NCBI RefSeq assembly: GCF_019345525.1
Contig: NZ_JAHKRA010000010.1
Span: 62,001-126,000 of the forward strand
From: Flavobacterium sp. NKUCC04_CG
GTDB lineage: Bacteria; Bacteroidota; Bacteroidia; Flavobacteriales; Flavobacteriaceae
Direction: 5' to 3'
Length of the DNA: 64,000 nt
Position numbers and translations under genes: made by a program
Part shown: one piece after another, positions 43,744-55,177 of the stretch
Position numbering within the stretch: position 1 is the first letter of the stretch
Layout of the letters: the number at the start of each line of letters is the position of its first letter
Notes under the pieces: model-generated
What the model saw: the letters and a program-made list of their open reading frames with translations, nothing else
What the model was told of the DNA's origin: nothing
Databases searched by the model: none

Positions 43744-45078
43744 TTAAGAAAAGATGGGTTGTTCTATAAAATTCATTCGCACCATACCGTCGTCGTCAAT
43801 TTTGGTCAATTCAATTTGGTGTAAGGTGTTGACTAATTCCGGATTCCAAGGTGTTTTTACTTTAACGTAGTTTTCAGTAAAACCTTGTATATAACCTTCA
43901 CGGTTATCACTTTCAAAGAGAACGGTTTTGGTTTTTCCCAGTTGGCTTTCATAAAAAGCACGTCGTTTTTTAACCGATAATCCGCGTAACATTTTACTTC
44001 TTTTATGACGGACATTCATGGCAACTGGATTTGCCATTAAAACGGCTTCCGTATTGTCGCGCTCTGAATAGGTGAATACGTGTAGGTAAGATATGTTTAA
44101 CTCGTTTAAAAAGTTAAAAGTTTCTAAGAATAATTCTTCTGTTTCACCGGGGAAACCAACAATCACATCGACGCCTATACAAGCATCGGGCATCACTTCG
44201 CGGATTTTATTTACGCGTTCCGTATAGAGTTCGCGCATATAACGACGCTTCATCTTTTTAAGGATTTCATTGCTTCCCGATTGTAATGGAATATGAAAAT
44301 GGGGTACAAAGGTTCTGCTCTTTGAAACAAAATCAATGGTTTCGTTTTTTAATAGATTGGGTTCAATCGACGAGATTCTCAAGCGTTCTATACCTGCAAC
44401 TTGATCCAGTGCCTTTACCAATTCTAAAAAAGTGTGTTCGTGTTTTTTATTGCCAAACTCACCTTTACCATAATCGCCGATATTGACTCCAGTTAAAACG
44501 ATTTCTTTAATGTTTTGTTCCGAAATTTCTTTGGCGTTTTTTAGTACACTTTCCATGGTGTCGCTACGAGAAATTCCACGAGCCAACGGAATCGTGCAAT
44601 AGGTACATTTATAATCGCAACCGTCTTGTACTTTTAGAAAGGCTCTCGTTCGGTCACCTATAGAGTAACTACCAACATAAAAATCCGCTTCTTCGATTTC
44701 ACAAGAGTGAACTTCACCCAAATCGTTTTTGGTCAAATCGTGTAGGTAATCGGTAATTTTAAATTTTTCAGTTGCACCCAATACCAAATCTACTCCATCT
44801 ACAGCTACGAGTTCTTCGGGTTTCAATTGGGCATAACAACCCACCGCTGCAATAAATGCCTTGTCGTTTTTCTTTAAAGCTTTCTTGACAATTTGTTTAA
44901 ATTGCTTGTCTGCGTTTTCTGTAACCGAGCAGGTATTGATGACATAGATATCGGCGGCTTCTTCAAAATCGACACGATCGAAACCTTCTGTAGTGAAGTT
45001 TCGAGCAATAGTTGATGTTTCGGAGAAGTTGAGTTTGCAACCCAAAGTATAAAAAGCTACTTTTTTTCTGTTTTCCAT
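43744..45078 (-). CDS. mtaB: tRNA t6A37 methylthiotransferase MtaB
   Basis: MtaB adds a methylthio group to t6A37 in tRNA, giving ms2t6A. The 444-residue protein has an N-terminal UPF0004 domain with cluster cysteines Cys14, Cys50 and Cys81, a radical-SAM domain with Cys154, Cys158 and Cys161 (CDYKCTYC), and a C-terminal TRAM domain. 'YTLGCKLNFSET' at the N-terminus is the MtaB form of the family signature, separating it from MiaB and RimO. All six cysteines are present. Confidence 0.94.
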   Translation of the reverse strand: MENRKKVAFYTLGCKLNFSETSTIARNFTTEGFDRVDFEEAADIYVINTCSVTENADKQFKQIVKKALKKNDKAFIAAVGCYAQLKPEELVAVDGVDLVLGATEKFKITDYLHDLTKNDLGEVHSCEIEEADFYVGSYSIGDRTRAFLKVQDGCDYKCTYCTIPLARGISRSDTMESVLKNAKEISEQNIKEIVLTGVNIGDYGKGEFGNKKHEHTFLELVKALDQVAGIERLRISSIEPNLLKNETIDFVSKSRTFVPHFHIPLQSGSNEILKKMKRRYMRELYTERVNKIREVMPDACIGVDVIVGFPGETEELFLETFNFLNELNISYLHVFTYSERDNTEAVLMANPVAMNVRHKRSKMLRGLSVKKRRAFYESQLGKTKTVLFESDNREGYIQGFTENYVKVKTPWNPELVNTLHQIELTKIDDDGMVRMNFIEQPIFS

Positions 45079-45171
45079 AGTTGTAAGCTACACGTTAAAT
45101 GGTAACTTTGAATTATATTTACTCTTTTAAAAATAAAAAGGTCTGCAAATTTACATACAAAATTCCATTTG

Positions 45172-46776
45172 ATGAAATCAATAACATATTATATATCAAT
45201 AATTTGTATCCTTTTGACGCTGCAATCTTGTCAGAAAAGCGCCATTTCAAATCAAGAAAATTTAGTTTTTAGATATAATGAGAGTGCTAATATTCAGACT
45301 TTAGACCCCGCTTTTGCGAGAAATCAAGCTATTTTATGGCCGTGTAATCAACTTTTTAACGGTCTGGTGCAGTTGGATGATTCCCTGCAAATTCAAGCAG
45401 ATATCGCTAAATCTTGGACTGTCGATTCCACGGGAAAAAAATATACTTTCCAATTGCGAAATAACGTCTATTTCCACCCGCATATCAATTTTGGAAAAGA
45501 TAGTTTAAGAACTGTTGTTGCTAGCGATTTTGTTTATAGTTTTGATCGATTGCGGGCAGCAAGTACTGCCTCTCCTGGTGCGTGGATTTTACAGAAAGTA
45601 GCCGGTTATAAAGCGGTAAACGATAGTGTTTTTGAAATCGAATTAAAAGAGAGCTTTCCGGCCTTTTTAGGCTTGTTAACCATGAAATATGCTTCGGTAG
45701 TTCCTCGTGAAGTGCTTGATGACGAAACCCAGGATTTTAGATCTCATCCTATAGGTACAGGTCCTTTTTATTTTAAATTTTGGGAAGAAAACATCAAACT
45801 GGTATTGCGCAAAAATCCGCGCTATTTCGAAAAGGATCAACAGGGTAAGGCCCTGCCGTATTTAGAATCGGTGGCCATCACTTTTTTACCGGATAAACAG
45901 AGTGCTTTCTTACAATTTATACAGGGGAAGTTGGATTTTATTTCAGGACTTGATCCTTCTTATACCGATGAAATTATTACTGAAGAAGGACAGTTAAGAA
46001 GTAAATATGCCGATAGGATCCAAATGGTTACAGGGCCCTATCTCAATACAGAGTATTTGGGATTTAATCTGGATTCAAATGAAAAGGCTCTAAGAGATAT
46101 TAGGATTAGAAAAGCTTTAAATATTGGTTTTGATCGTAATAAGATGTTGTTGTATTTGCGCAACGGTATGGGAAGTGCCCATGTCAGTGGAATTATTCCA
46201 GAGGGATTAGCGGGTTATAATACTAAGAATAAAGTTGTTTTTGATGCGGATCAAGCCAAAAGTTTGGTTGCTGATTTTGTCCGAGAAACAGGTGTAAAAC
46301 CCGTTTTAACGCTCTCTACTAATGCATCCTATATTGATATTGCCGAATACCTACAACGCGAATGGCAAAAAATAGGAGTGGAAGTTAAAGTTGATGTTTC
46401 TCCGCCTGCTACTTTAAGACAGGGAATAGCAACGGGAAAAGTATCGTTTTTTAGAGGCAGTTGGGTTGCTGATTATCCCGATGCAGAAAATTACTTATCG
46501 TTGTTTTACTCCAATAACAAAGCGCCTAATGGACCCAATTATACGCGATATTCCAATCAGCAGTACGATCAAATATATGACGCATCTTTTTCGGAGATTG
46601 ATCCAGCTAAGAGAGCACAACTCTATAGCGAAATGGATCAATGGATATATAGAGAGGTTCCTATAATCGTTTTGTTTTATGACCGCGTCGCTCGTTTTTC
46701 TCAAAAAAATATTCAGGGATTGGGAATCAATCCTATGAATTCACTTCAGTTAAAAAAAGTAAAGAAGCAGCTTTAG
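45172..46776 (+). CDS. ABC transporter substrate-binding lipoprotein (peptide-binding family 5)
   Basis: The 534-residue protein has a type II signal peptide with lipobox LQSC and the SBP_bac_5 fold: 'NESANIQTLDPAFARNQ' near the N-terminus, 'AKSWTVDSTGKKYTFQLRNNVYFH', 'GTGPFYFKFWEENIKLVLRKNPRYF', and late 'GSWVADYPDAENYLSLFYSNN' (DppA/OppA type). It should bind oligopeptides or related ligands. No permease or ATPase adjoins, so it works with a transporter encoded elsewhere or is an orphan. An in-frame TTG is directly before the ATG. Confidence 0.9.
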   Translation: MKSITYYISIICILLTLQSCQKSAISNQENLVFRYNESANIQTLDPAFARNQAILWPCNQLFNGLVQLDDSLQIQADIAKSWTVDSTGKKYTFQLRNNVYFHPHINFGKDSLRTVVASDFVYSFDRLRAASTASPGAWILQKVAGYKAVNDSVFEIELKESFPAFLGLLTMKYASVVPREVLDDETQDFRSHPIGTGPFYFKFWEENIKLVLRKNPRYFEKDQQGKALPYLESVAITFLPDKQSAFLQFIQGKLDFISGLDPSYTDEIITEEGQLRSKYADRIQMVTGPYLNTEYLGFNLDSNEKALRDIRIRKALNIGFDRNKMLLYLRNGMGSAHVSGIIPEGLAGYNTKNKVVFDADQAKSLVADFVRETGVKPVLTLSTNASYIDIAEYLQREWQKIGVEVKVDVSPPATLRQGIATGKVSFFRGSWVADYPDAENYLSLFYSNNKAPNGPNYTRYSNQQYDQIYDASFSEIDPAKRAQLYSEMDQWIYREVPIIVLFYDRVARFSQKNIQGLGINPMNSLQLKKVKKQL

Positions 46777-46934
46777 ATAGGTCTTTATGCACAATTTTAT
46801 CGTTGGTTTCTGCTTTTAAATAAATGTACTACAGTAGCGGTGTGTGTGGTAAAATCAATCGAAATCCCCAAATACGAGCTACAATTCTCTTTATGAGAAA
46901 TAAAAGCCTATTTTTGTAAAAAAAGAAATTACCC

Positions 46935-48794
46935 GTGAATTATTTATCAGTAGAAAACTTATCCAAATCTTATGGAGCAAGAACCTTGTTCGAAGATTTG
47001 TCTTTTGGAATTAACAAAGATCAAAAAATTGCTTTTGTAGCTAAAAATGGTTCTGGAAAAACCTCCATTTTAAAAATTATTACTGGTGAAGATACTCCCG
47101 ACACAGGGCAAGTAGTTATCAGAAAGGGAATTCGTATGGCATTTTTGTCTCAGGAGCCCTCATTGCAAGATGATTTAACCATTGAGGAAAGCATCTTTGC
47201 ATCGGACAATGAAATCCTTACGGTAATTTCGGATTATGAAAAAGCTTTGGAAAATCCGGAAGACGCAGATGCTTATCAAAAAGCGTTTGAACAAATGGAC
47301 ATGCACAATGCTTGGGATTTTGAAACGCAATACAAACAGATACTTTTTAAACTAAAACTGGAAGACTTTAAACTCAAGGTTAAAACACTTTCAGGAGGTC
47401 AGAAAAAGCGTCTGGCTTTGGCTATTATATTGATCAACAGACCCGATCTTTTGATATTGGATGAGCCTACCAACCATTTGGATTTAGAAATGATTGAATG
47501 GTTAGAGAACTATTTTGCCAAAGAGAACATTACGTTGTTTATGGTTACTCACGACCGTTTTTTCTTAGAACGAGTGTGTAATGAAATCATTGAATTAGAA
47601 AACGGAAAATTATACCAATACAAAGGAAACTACTCTTATTATTTAGAGAAGAAAGAAGAGCGTATTGCAGCTGAAAATGCCAGTATAGATAAAGCGCAAA
47701 ATCTATTTGTAAAAGAATTGGATTGGATGCGTCGTCAGCCTAAAGCGAGAACGACGAAATCCAAATCACGTCAAGACGATTTTTATGTGATTAAAGAGAA
47801 GGCTAGCAGTAGAAGAAAGGAACATAAGGTGGAGTTGGAAATCGATATGGGACGTATTGGTAGCAATGTAATTGAGTTGATAAAAGTCTCCAAGAGTTTT
47901 GGAGAGAAAAAGGTGTTAGATAATTTTTCATACAACTTTAACAAGGGAGAACGCATCGGTATTATCGGTAAAAACGGTACTGGAAAGTCAACCTTTTTAA
48001 ATATGATTACCCAAACGATTTTACCAGATACAGGAAAAATCATTGTTGGGGAGACCATCAAAATCGGGTATTATACCCAAAGTGGTATTCAACCGAAAGT
48101 AGGTCAAAAAGTAATAGACATCATCAAGGAATTCGGAGAGTATATTCCGTTGTCTAAAGGACGTATGATTTCTGCAGCTCAGTTGTTGGAGCGTTTCTTA
48201 TTTGATAGAAAAAGACAATATGATTTTGTTGAAAAATTAAGCGGGGGAGAATTAAAGCGTTTGTATTTGTGTACGGTATTGATTCAGAATCCAAATTTCT
48301 TGATACTCGATGAGCCTACAAACGATTTAGATATCGTGACATTAAACGTATTGGAGAGTTTTTTATTGGACTATCCGGGTTGTCTATTGGTAGTTTCCCA
48401 CGACCGTTATTTTATGGATAAAATTGTCGATCACTTGTTTGTCTTTAGAGGAAATGGTGAAGTAGAAGATTTTCCAGGAAACTATTCTGATTTTAGAAGT
48501 TATGAAGACAGTGCAGAACCGGTAAAGGAAGAGCCCAAAGAAAAGGTAAATTGGAAAGAAGCTCAGAAAAAAGTGGGACTAAGCTTTCAAGAACAAAAAG
48601 AATTTCAGAAAATTGAACGCGAAATCAAAGATTTAGAGCAGAAAAAAATAGAAATTGAAAAAATGTTTTCTGAAGGAAAAGTAACCGACGAATCCTCTAT
48701 TGAAATGAAAGCGAATGAATTAAAGAGTATTTTAAAGAAAATGGAAGCCAAAGAAGAACGTTGGTTTGAACTTTCAGCTAAAAATGAATTATAG
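46935..48794 (+). CDS. ABC-F family ATPase (Uup-like)
   Basis: The 619-residue protein has two ABC domains without membrane segments: first Walker A AKNGSGKTS, signature LSGGQKKRL and Walker B LLILDEPTNHLD; second Walker A GKNGTGKST, signature LSGGELKRL and Walker B FLILDEPTNDLD. A linker lies between them and a C-terminal coiled coil (about 540-619) follows. The first Walker A starts with Ala instead of Gly. ABC-F proteins act on ribosomes; Uup has DNA-related roles. GTG at 46935 is the start, following a -7 element TATTTTTG (46909-46916). Confidence 0.9.
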   Translation: MNYLSVENLSKSYGARTLFEDLSFGINKDQKIAFVAKNGSGKTSILKIITGEDTPDTGQVVIRKGIRMAFLSQEPSLQDDLTIEESIFASDNEILTVISDYEKALENPEDADAYQKAFEQMDMHNAWDFETQYKQILFKLKLEDFKLKVKTLSGGQKKRLALAIILINRPDLLILDEPTNHLDLEMIEWLENYFAKENITLFMVTHDRFFLERVCNEIIELENGKLYQYKGNYSYYLEKKEERIAAENASIDKAQNLFVKELDWMRRQPKARTTKSKSRQDDFYVIKEKASSRRKEHKVELEIDMGRIGSNVIELIKVSKSFGEKKVLDNFSYNFNKGERIGIIGKNGTGKSTFLNMITQTILPDTGKIIVGETIKIGYYTQSGIQPKVGQKVIDIIKEFGEYIPLSKGRMISAAQLLERFLFDRKRQYDFVEKLSGGELKRLYLCTVLIQNPNFLILDEPTNDLDIVTLNVLESFLLDYPGCLLVVSHDRYFMDKIVDHLFVFRGNGEVEDFPGNYSDFRSYEDSAEPVKEEPKEKVNWKEAQKKVGLSFQEQKEFQKIEREIKDLEQKKIEIEKMFSEGKVTDESSIEMKANELKSILKKMEAKEERWFELSAKNEL

Positions 48795-48826
48795 GTTTTG
48801 TAGTTTATAAAACCCCTTCACATTCT

Positions 48827-48867
48827 AAAAATCCGCAAATAAACCAAATGTTTATTTGCGGATTTTT
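48827..48867. terminator. Bidirectional terminator
   Basis: A perfect 18-bp stem (48827-48844 with 48850-48867) has a 5-base loop. It lies between the ABC-F gene and the convergent efflux operon. Confidence 0.92.
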
Positions 48868-48921
48868 TATTTATTTTAACCTCTAAGGTTCGTATAATAC
48901 TGTTTTAGCCGTTATAGAAAA

Positions 48922-50388
48922 CTATTTCCAACCTCCTCCAAGGGATTTGTATAATTTTACTCGGGCCAATAGTTTATTTTGCTTGAGTTTGTTGAGGTTG
49001 AGTTCGCTATCTAAAGCGACTCTTTGGGCATTGATGATTTCTAAATAGGTGGCAAAGCCACTGTTAAATAATAAATTGGATTGTTTGATACCCAATTTGG
49101 AAGTGGCTACTTGCTCTTCGGCAATTTCGAGTTGTTTGTTTAATAAATCCAGGGTAATTAACGCATCGGTAACATCGTTAATTGCGGTATAAACGGTCAT
49201 TTGAAAGTCGATTTCAGATTTATTTCGCTCTAATTTGGCTACTTCAAAATCTGTTTTTAATTTTCGTTTGTTAAATAAGGGTTGACTTAAGTTACCGATA
49301 AGACTCCCAAAAAGGGAACCGGGAATTTGAAACCAATTTTCAGCTAACATACTGTTTAAACCACCGCTTAAATCGATTTTTAAACTCGGGTATCTATTGG
49401 CTTGTGAAACTCCTACAACGGCGTTTTTCGCCTTTAATTCCAGTTCTGCAGAACGGACATCGGGTCTTTTTCCAACCATATAAAGCGGAATTCCAGCGCT
49501 TAGTGTTTCGTCGTATCTAAGGTCGCTCAGTTTGGCGATTCTTTGTACCCCTTTTGGCAATTGTCCCATCAACAACATCAAAGCATTTTCTTGCAGGGCA
49601 ATTTGCTGATTTAGAGAAGGTATCAAGGCTTTGGCTACCAACATTTGTGAACGGGTTTGTTGAATGGCTAAAGAGGTTATCTGTCCTGCGTCGCGTTGTA
49701 ATTGCACAATTTTTAAGGTGTTGTTACTCAGCTCAAAATTGGTTTGTGCCACTTCCAATTGCGCATCTAACAACAATAAGTTATAATAGCCTTCGGCAAT
49801 TTGAGAAATTACTTGAGTTTGTATCGCTTTTTGTGCTTCAAAAGTCTGTAGGTAGCGGGCTAATGCCTCGGTTTTTTGACTCTTTATTTTTCCCCAAATA
49901 TCAACCTCCCAACTGACTTGTAACGCAGAAATGTATTGTGCAGCATTGACGTACATATTATCTGGAGCCGTTTCACTCTTGTGAGCATACCAATTGGAAG
50001 CGGCAGAACCGTAGTAGTTTTCAGAACGGTATTGATAGGCAACATTGGCTGCATCAAGCGATACTGATGGAAGCCATCCCATCTTAGCTTGCAGGACCTT
50101 TTGGTTGGCAATTTCGATGTTTTTGAGTGCTTTCTGCATGTCAAAATTATACTGTAAACCTTGATCAATCCATTGAATGAGTTGTTCGTCTTCAAAAAAA
50201 GACTTCCAATCGATATCGGCTATACCAACGGAATCAGTCGAGTTTTGTATCGAATCCAAAGTTCTGTAAGTAGTAGGAATTTCAAACTTAGGAGTAGTAT
50301 AATTGGATTTAGATACACAGGCACTACTCAGTACGATTCCAATAACTGCAACGATATAGGGTATAAAAGGCGGTGTTAGTTTTTTCAT
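48922..50388 (-). CDS. RND efflux outer-membrane factor (TolC/OprM family lipoprotein)
   Basis: The 488-residue channel is the last gene of the efflux operon. It has a signal peptide with lipobox SSAC, then the two OEP repeats typical of the NodT/OprM branch ('WEVDIWGKIKSQKTEALARYLQTFEAQKAIQTQVISQIAEGYYNLL' in the first half and 'NDVTDALITLDLLNKQLEIAEEQVA' in the second). It forms the trimeric duct through the outer membrane for the AcrB-type pump encoded 78 bases upstream. Confidence 0.92.
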   Translation of the reverse strand: MKKLTPPFIPYIVAVIGIVLSSACVSKSNYTTPKFEIPTTYRTLDSIQNSTDSVGIADIDWKSFFEDEQLIQWIDQGLQYNFDMQKALKNIEIANQKVLQAKMGWLPSVSLDAANVAYQYRSENYYGSAASNWYAHKSETAPDNMYVNAAQYISALQVSWEVDIWGKIKSQKTEALARYLQTFEAQKAIQTQVISQIAEGYYNLLLLDAQLEVAQTNFELSNNTLKIVQLQRDAGQITSLAIQQTRSQMLVAKALIPSLNQQIALQENALMLLMGQLPKGVQRIAKLSDLRYDETLSAGIPLYMVGKRPDVRSAELELKAKNAVVGVSQANRYPSLKIDLSGGLNSMLAENWFQIPGSLFGSLIGNLSQPLFNKRKLKTDFEVAKLERNKSEIDFQMTVYTAINDVTDALITLDLLNKQLEIAEEQVATSKLGIKQSNLLFNSGFATYLEIINAQRVALDSELNLNKLKQNKLLARVKLYKSLGGGWK

Positions 50389-50466
50389 ATCTAGATAATA
50401 TTTTTGTTTTGGGTTTTACGCGCTCATTAAATATGGTTTTCAAAGCTGTTATAAGCCCATGCTCTT

Positions 50467-53400
50467 TTAATCATTAATAAATTTGGACTTTAATTTTTCG
50501 TCTATAGTCTGGAAAACAAAAAATAATAACGGTATAAATAATACCCCCAATCCAACGCCAAACAGCATACCGCCAGCAGCGCTAAAACTGATAGAATGAT
50601 TGCCTTGAGCCGATGGGCCAACAGTCCACATCAAAGGAATTAATCCAGCGACAAAGGCTAATGAGGTCATTAAAATAGGGCGCAGTCTCATCTTAGCACC
50701 GAGCAAGGCGGCTTCGAGTATACTATGACCGTTTTTGCGTTGTTGCAAGGCAAATTCGACTATTAAAATGGCGTTTTTTGCCAAAAGGCCAATCAACATG
50801 ATTAAACCGACCTGTACATAAATGTTGTTTTGTAAGCCGACTATATTGATCAACAGAAACACACCAAGTAAACCAGTAGGAACCGACAGTAGTATAGCCA
50901 GGGGTAATAAATAACTTTCGTATTGCGCTGCCAATAAAAAATAGATAAACAACAAGCTTAGTCCGAAGATAAAAATGGCCTGATAACCCGAAGATTTTTC
51001 CTCTAGACTCATACCGGTAAATTCGTAGGAATAATTACCAGGTAAGTTTGCAGCTACCTCTTCAATGGCCTTGATGGCATCGCCAGTACTATATCCTGTT
51101 GCTGGGTTTACGTTGATAGAAATGGCATTGTATAAATTGTAACGGCTTACTGTTTCAGGACCCAATACTTTTCGAAGTTTAACCAAGGTATTGGCTGGAA
51201 GCATTTCTCCTTTGTTGTTCTTGACATAGATTGATTTAAACGATTGAGGATCATTTCTGTAATCAACATCGGCTTGCATATATACGCGATACTGCCGACC
51301 AAATCGACTAAAATCACCTGCTTGCACACGTCCGTAGTACGATCGAATGGTAGTCATCAATTCTTTTACACTAACGCCCAGTGCTTTGGCTTTTACATTG
51401 TCAATGTCCAATACGTATTGCGGAAAATTTGACTTAAAAGAGGTAAAAGAAGTAGCGATTTCTGGACGTTGATTAATTTGCTTGATCAAATCATCTGCTG
51501 TACTACTAAATTTATCGAAACCGCCTCCTAAACGATCTTGTAAAACGAATTCCACGCCACTGAAATCTCCAAAACCAGCCATCGTAGGTCGTGGGAATAC
51601 GTTAAATGTAGCTTCGTTTAATACCGATAAGTCACTATGGATGTTTTCAATAATAGTATTGATGTTTTTTACTTTACCTCGTTCTTTATAAGGTTTTAAG
51701 TTGATGTAACCCACAGCAAATGACGGACTGCTGCTGCCATCTATGGTATTGTATCCGGAAATATTAGTCATGCCTTCTATTTCTGGTCTTTTTTGTAAAA
51801 TACTGTCTGCTTTAGCCAGTACTGCTTTGGTTCGGGCCAAAGAAGCCCCAGGAGGCAAGGCAAGGGAATAAGTAATAAAACTATCGTCTTCGGTGGGAAT
51901 AAAAGCAGACGGAGTTTTAATCATGATTAATACACCCAAACCGATGACTAAGCTTAGTGCTACTAAGGAAGTTTTTTGGTGTTTGATGATATTTCTAATC
52001 AAAAGGACGTATTTGTCTGTAAATCGATTAAAAGCCACATTAAAGGCAAAGAAAAAACGGCCTTTTATACGTTCAAATTTATTGCGATTATCGACTACTT
52101 CGAGTTTTTCAAAATCCTTTGGAGGTTTTAGAAACAAGGCACATAAAGCGGGACTTAAGGTTAAGGCATTCACAGCAGAAATTAGAATAGCAATCGCTAG
52201 GGTATAAGCGAATTGCTTATAAAATAAACCCGTGGGTCCTTCCATAAAACCTACAGGTAGGAATACCGCTGCCATCACCATCGTTATCGAGAGGATCGCT
52301 CGGGTAATCTCACTCATTGTTGAGACTGTAGCTGCTTTTGCTTTCATTCCCGTTTGATGCATTTTTTCGTGTATGGCTTCGACTACCACTATGGCATCAT
52401 CAACCACAATACCTATGGCCAATACGAGGGCAAACATGGTTAATACATTGATAGAAAATCCCAATAAATAGATAAAAAATAAGGTTCCCAGTAAGGACAC
52501 CGGTATGGAGATGACTGGAATTATAGTGGAACGCATATCTTGTAGGAAGAGAAAAACGATGAGGAATACCAAGAAAAAAGCTTCGAAAAGTGTACTTCTT
52601 ACTTGGCTGATCGATTCGTCAATCTGGTCTTTTACGGAATAGCTAATATCGTATTTAATGCCTTTAGGAAAAGTTAGTGAAACTTTTTCTAATACTTTTC
52701 GGACGCCAATATCAATATCTCGAGCATTAGACCCACTGGTTTGGGTAATGTTCATCGTAAGTCCCGGAAATCCATTTACGCGATTGTCACTACCTACGTT
52801 AGAAGCTCCAAATTCTACACGTGCTATATCTTTTAAAAAGAGAATAGAACCGTCGTCATTGGTTTTAATCACTAGATTTTCAAACTCTTCGGGTAAACTA
52901 AATCGACCTTTATGTTTTAGAGCAGTTTCAAAAACTTCATCGGAAGTTTCTCCAAATTTTCCCGGAGCAATTTCAAAGTTCTGGTCTTTTATTGCACTAA
53001 TTACATCTTGGGGGACCAAATTATAAGCCGCTAATTTATCTGGATTTAACCAAGTACGCATCGAATAATCTCTAGAGCCAATGCGTCCAACCGAGGCTAC
53101 TCCAGGTACGCGGAGTAGTTCTCTATTGAGATTGATTTGCGAGTAGGCTTGTAGAAATGTTTCGTCGTAGATACCCTGTGGGTGATCACTATAGAAATTG
53201 ATAGTCATGATGTTTCCATTTTGGCGAGGGGTAACGGAAATACCCGCTTCATTGACCTCTGCTGGAATTTGACTGGATGCTTTGGAAACTCGATTTTGTA
53301 CATTGACAGCAGCTTGGTCCGGATCGGTACCTGCTTCAAAATATATAGTAACCGAACCCGATCCGCTATTGCTGGCTTTTGAAGTAATATAGGTCATGTT

Positions 53401-53619
53401 GTCTACACCGTTAATCGCTTCTTCTATAGGTAACAAAACACTCTGCGCCATAGTTTCGGCATTGGCACCGGGATAGGACATGGAAACGGTGACACTGGGA
53501 GGTGCAATTTCGGGAAATCTTGTAATGGGCAACATCTTTAGACCAACAAGTCCGAGTAATATAAAAATCATCGAAATGACTGTTGCTAGGATGGGGCGGT
53601 TGATGATGGCTTTTAACAT
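50467..53619 (-). CDS. RND multidrug efflux pump, AcrB/HAE1 family
   Basis: The 1050-residue inner-membrane pump has 12 predicted helices, two large periplasmic loops, and the HAE1 motifs '[20 protein letters not shown]' (paired Asp in TM4 for proton relay, near residue 400) and '[25 protein letters not shown]'. It has the length of AcrB. It exports amphiphilic drugs or bile-like compounds, but specificity cannot be read from sequence. It is the middle gene of adaptor-pump-outer membrane factor, 47 bases after the adaptor. Confidence 0.95.
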   Translation of the reverse strand: MLKAIINRPILATVISMIFILLGLVGLKMLPITRFPEIAPPSVTVSMSYPGANAETMAQSVLLPIEEAINGVDNMTYITSKASNSGSGSVTIYFEAGTDPDQAAVNVQNRVSKASSQIPAEVNEAGISVTPRQNGNIMTINFYSDHPQGIYDETFLQAYSQINLNRELLRVPGVASVGRIGSRDYSMRTWLNPDKLAAYNLVPQDVISAIKDQNFEIAPGKFGETSDEVFETALKHKGRFSLPEEFENLVIKTNDDGSILFLKDIARVEFGASNVGSDNRVNGFPGLTMNITQTSGSNARDIDIGVRKVLEKVSLTFPKGIKYDISYSVKDQIDESISQVRSTLFEAFFLVFLIVFLFLQDMRSTIIPVISIPVSLLGTLFFIYLLGFSINVLTMFALVLAIGIVVDDAIVVVEAIHEKMHQTGMKAKAATVSTMSEITRAILSITMVMAAVFLPVGFMEGPTGLFYKQFAYTLAIAILISAVNALTLSPALCALFLKPPKDFEKLEVVDNRNKFERIKGRFFFAFNVAFNRFTDKYVLLIRNIIKHQKTSLVALSLVIGLGVLIMIKTPSAFIPTEDDSFITYSLALPPGASLARTKAVLAKADSILQKRPEIEGMTNISGYNTIDGSSSPSFAVGYINLKPYKERGKVKNINTIIENIHSDLSVLNEATFNVFPRPTMAGFGDFSGVEFVLQDRLGGGFDKFSSTADDLIKQINQRPEIATSFTSFKSNFPQYVLDIDNVKAKALGVSVKELMTTIRSYYGRVQAGDFSRFGRQYRVYMQADVDYRNDPQSFKSIYVKNNKGEMLPANTLVKLRKVLGPETVSRYNLYNAISINVNPATGYSTGDAIKAIEEVAANLPGNYSYEFTGMSLEEKSSGYQAIFIFGLSLLFIYFLLAAQYESYLLPLAILLSVPTGLLGVFLLINIVGLQNNIYVQVGLIMLIGLLAKNAILIVEFALQQRKNGHSILEAALLGAKMRLRPILMTSLAFVAGLIPLMWTVGPSAQGNHSISFSAAGGMLFGVGLGVLFIPLLFFVFQTIDEKLKSKFIND

Positions 53620-53666
53620 GGTTTGTCGTTTGGTTGAAAGAAAGTTTTTCTAATCGAGGAAGAGCG

Positions 53667-54818
53667 TTATAATTGTGGTTTGACGTACATGCCTTCAGTT
53701 AATTTATCAAATCCGGTTTTTATCACAATATCTCCGCGTTGTAAGCCGCTACTCACGATGTAATTATCACCAGAGGTGCCATCGGTAGTGATGGCTTGTA
53801 GTTTTACTTTGCTTTCGGAATCTAAAAGATATACGAAGGTTTTGTCTTGTATTGCTGTGGTAGCAACCTGAGGTACTAAAATGACATGATTACGAGACTC
53901 TTGTAGTTTTACCGTACCGGTGTTACCTGATCGCATAACGTCTTTGGAGTTTGGGAACGTGGCGCGCAAGGAGATGGCACCCGTACTGCGGTTAACTTGA
54001 CCGTCGATGGCATCTACGACACCTTTTTCACCGTATTCATGACCGTCTGCTAAGATTAATGAAACCTCGGGTAAGATTTGTCCCGATGAGGTTATACGTG
54101 CCGTGTCTGCCTTTTGAGCGTCTTTGGTAAAATATAAAAAATCGGATTCACTCATGCCAAAATAGACATAAACATCGCTAACATCGGATAATACCGTTAA
54201 AGGTTGATTATCGTTTTTAGCTACTAAATTACCGATTCGCTTCGGAATTCTACCGATATAACCGCTAACAGTAGCTTTGATTAAGGTATATTCGAGATTG
54301 ATTTTAGCGCTACCTACGGCAGCGGTAGCTTTAGCAAGTGACGCTTTGGCAATTTCATAATTGGACTTTGCCGTTTCCAATTGCACTTCGGCAATGACTT
54401 CGTTGTCAATAAGGGGCTTCAGTCGGTCAATCTCCAGTCGAGCATTTTTTAATTTGGCTTTCTCAACGTTTTCATTGGCAATAGCGTTGTTTAAAATTTC
54501 TTGATACGGCATGGGATTGATTTGAAATAAAGCTTGTCCTTCTTTGACAAAAGCTCCCTCATCTACAAATATTTTGTCGAGAGAACCTTCTACTTGAGGA
54601 CGTATTTCTACATTGATTTTACCCTCAATATTGCCAATGTAATTCTTTACGGTTATCGCCGTAGCGGTATCGATTTTTATAACGGGTAAAGACAATGCGT
54701 TTTCTTTGGGATCCACTGGTTTGGGTGTAATCATATTACATCTGCTAAGACTTATTAGTGTTCCAATTAATAAGAGAGAGGAAAGACCAACGATTATATT
54801 TTTATTTTTTGTTATCAT
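53667..54818 (-). CDS. RND efflux periplasmic adaptor (membrane fusion protein)
   Basis: The 383-residue adaptor is the first gene of the operon. It has an N-terminal signal segment ending in a possible lipoprotein Cys (SRC), a lipoyl-like half 'IEGKINVEIRPQVEGSLDKIFVDEGAFVKEGQALFQINPMPYQE', a helical hairpin (about 105-170), the second lipoyl half 'TVSGYIGRIPKRIGNLVAKND', and a beta-barrel/MP domain. It joins pump and outer-membrane channel. No repressor gene lies beside the operon; regulation is not visible here. Confidence 0.93.
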   Translation of the reverse strand: MITKNKNIIVGLSSLLLIGTLISLSRCNMITPKPVDPKENALSLPVIKIDTATAITVKNYIGNIEGKINVEIRPQVEGSLDKIFVDEGAFVKEGQALFQINPMPYQEILNNAIANENVEKAKLKNARLEIDRLKPLIDNEVIAEVQLETAKSNYEIAKASLAKATAAVGSAKINLEYTLIKATVSGYIGRIPKRIGNLVAKNDNQPLTVLSDVSDVYVYFGMSESDFLYFTKDAQKADTARITSSGQILPEVSLILADGHEYGEKGVVDAIDGQVNRSTGAISLRATFPNSKDVMRSGNTGTVKLQESRNHVILVPQVATTAIQDKTFVYLLDSESKVKLQAITTDGTSGDNYIVSSGLQRGDIVIKTGFDKLTEGMYVKPQL

Positions 54819-55177
54819 GGTATGGCGTGTGATGTTTCGGAGTTAAAATATAAAGTAGCGAGATTTCGATCGCGCTATAGGGCTATATTCAATCACAGTG
54901 CCACGAGGATATTAATTGGTAAAAAAGGATAATCCATTTGGATTTTTATAAAAAAACAATATGTTAAATAGTTGTTTGTTAATGTTTTATGTTTATTTTT
55001 GAAATAATGGAAAGCGATATTTAGGTCGTTTTTAAAAAGTGGTGCTCTTTGTGCACATTGTTCTCGAACCGTAGAGCTGTTCTACAAGAGTTTGTTTGTT
55101 TTTTATAATTTATCAACGAATTGATAAAGCTTTTTAAAAAACCATGGTGTTTTTAGTTTATTAAAAAGGTGCGGTTT
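54819..55177. other. Divergent non-coding region with palindromes
   Basis: About 360 bases between the efflux operon and yifB lack a gene. Dyads are TTTATCAA-CGAA-TTGATAAA at 55109-55128 and GTAGA-GCTGT-TCTAC near 55070-55084. No consensus promoter for the efflux operon was recognised. The dyads are candidate operators for either direction. Confidence 0.5.
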
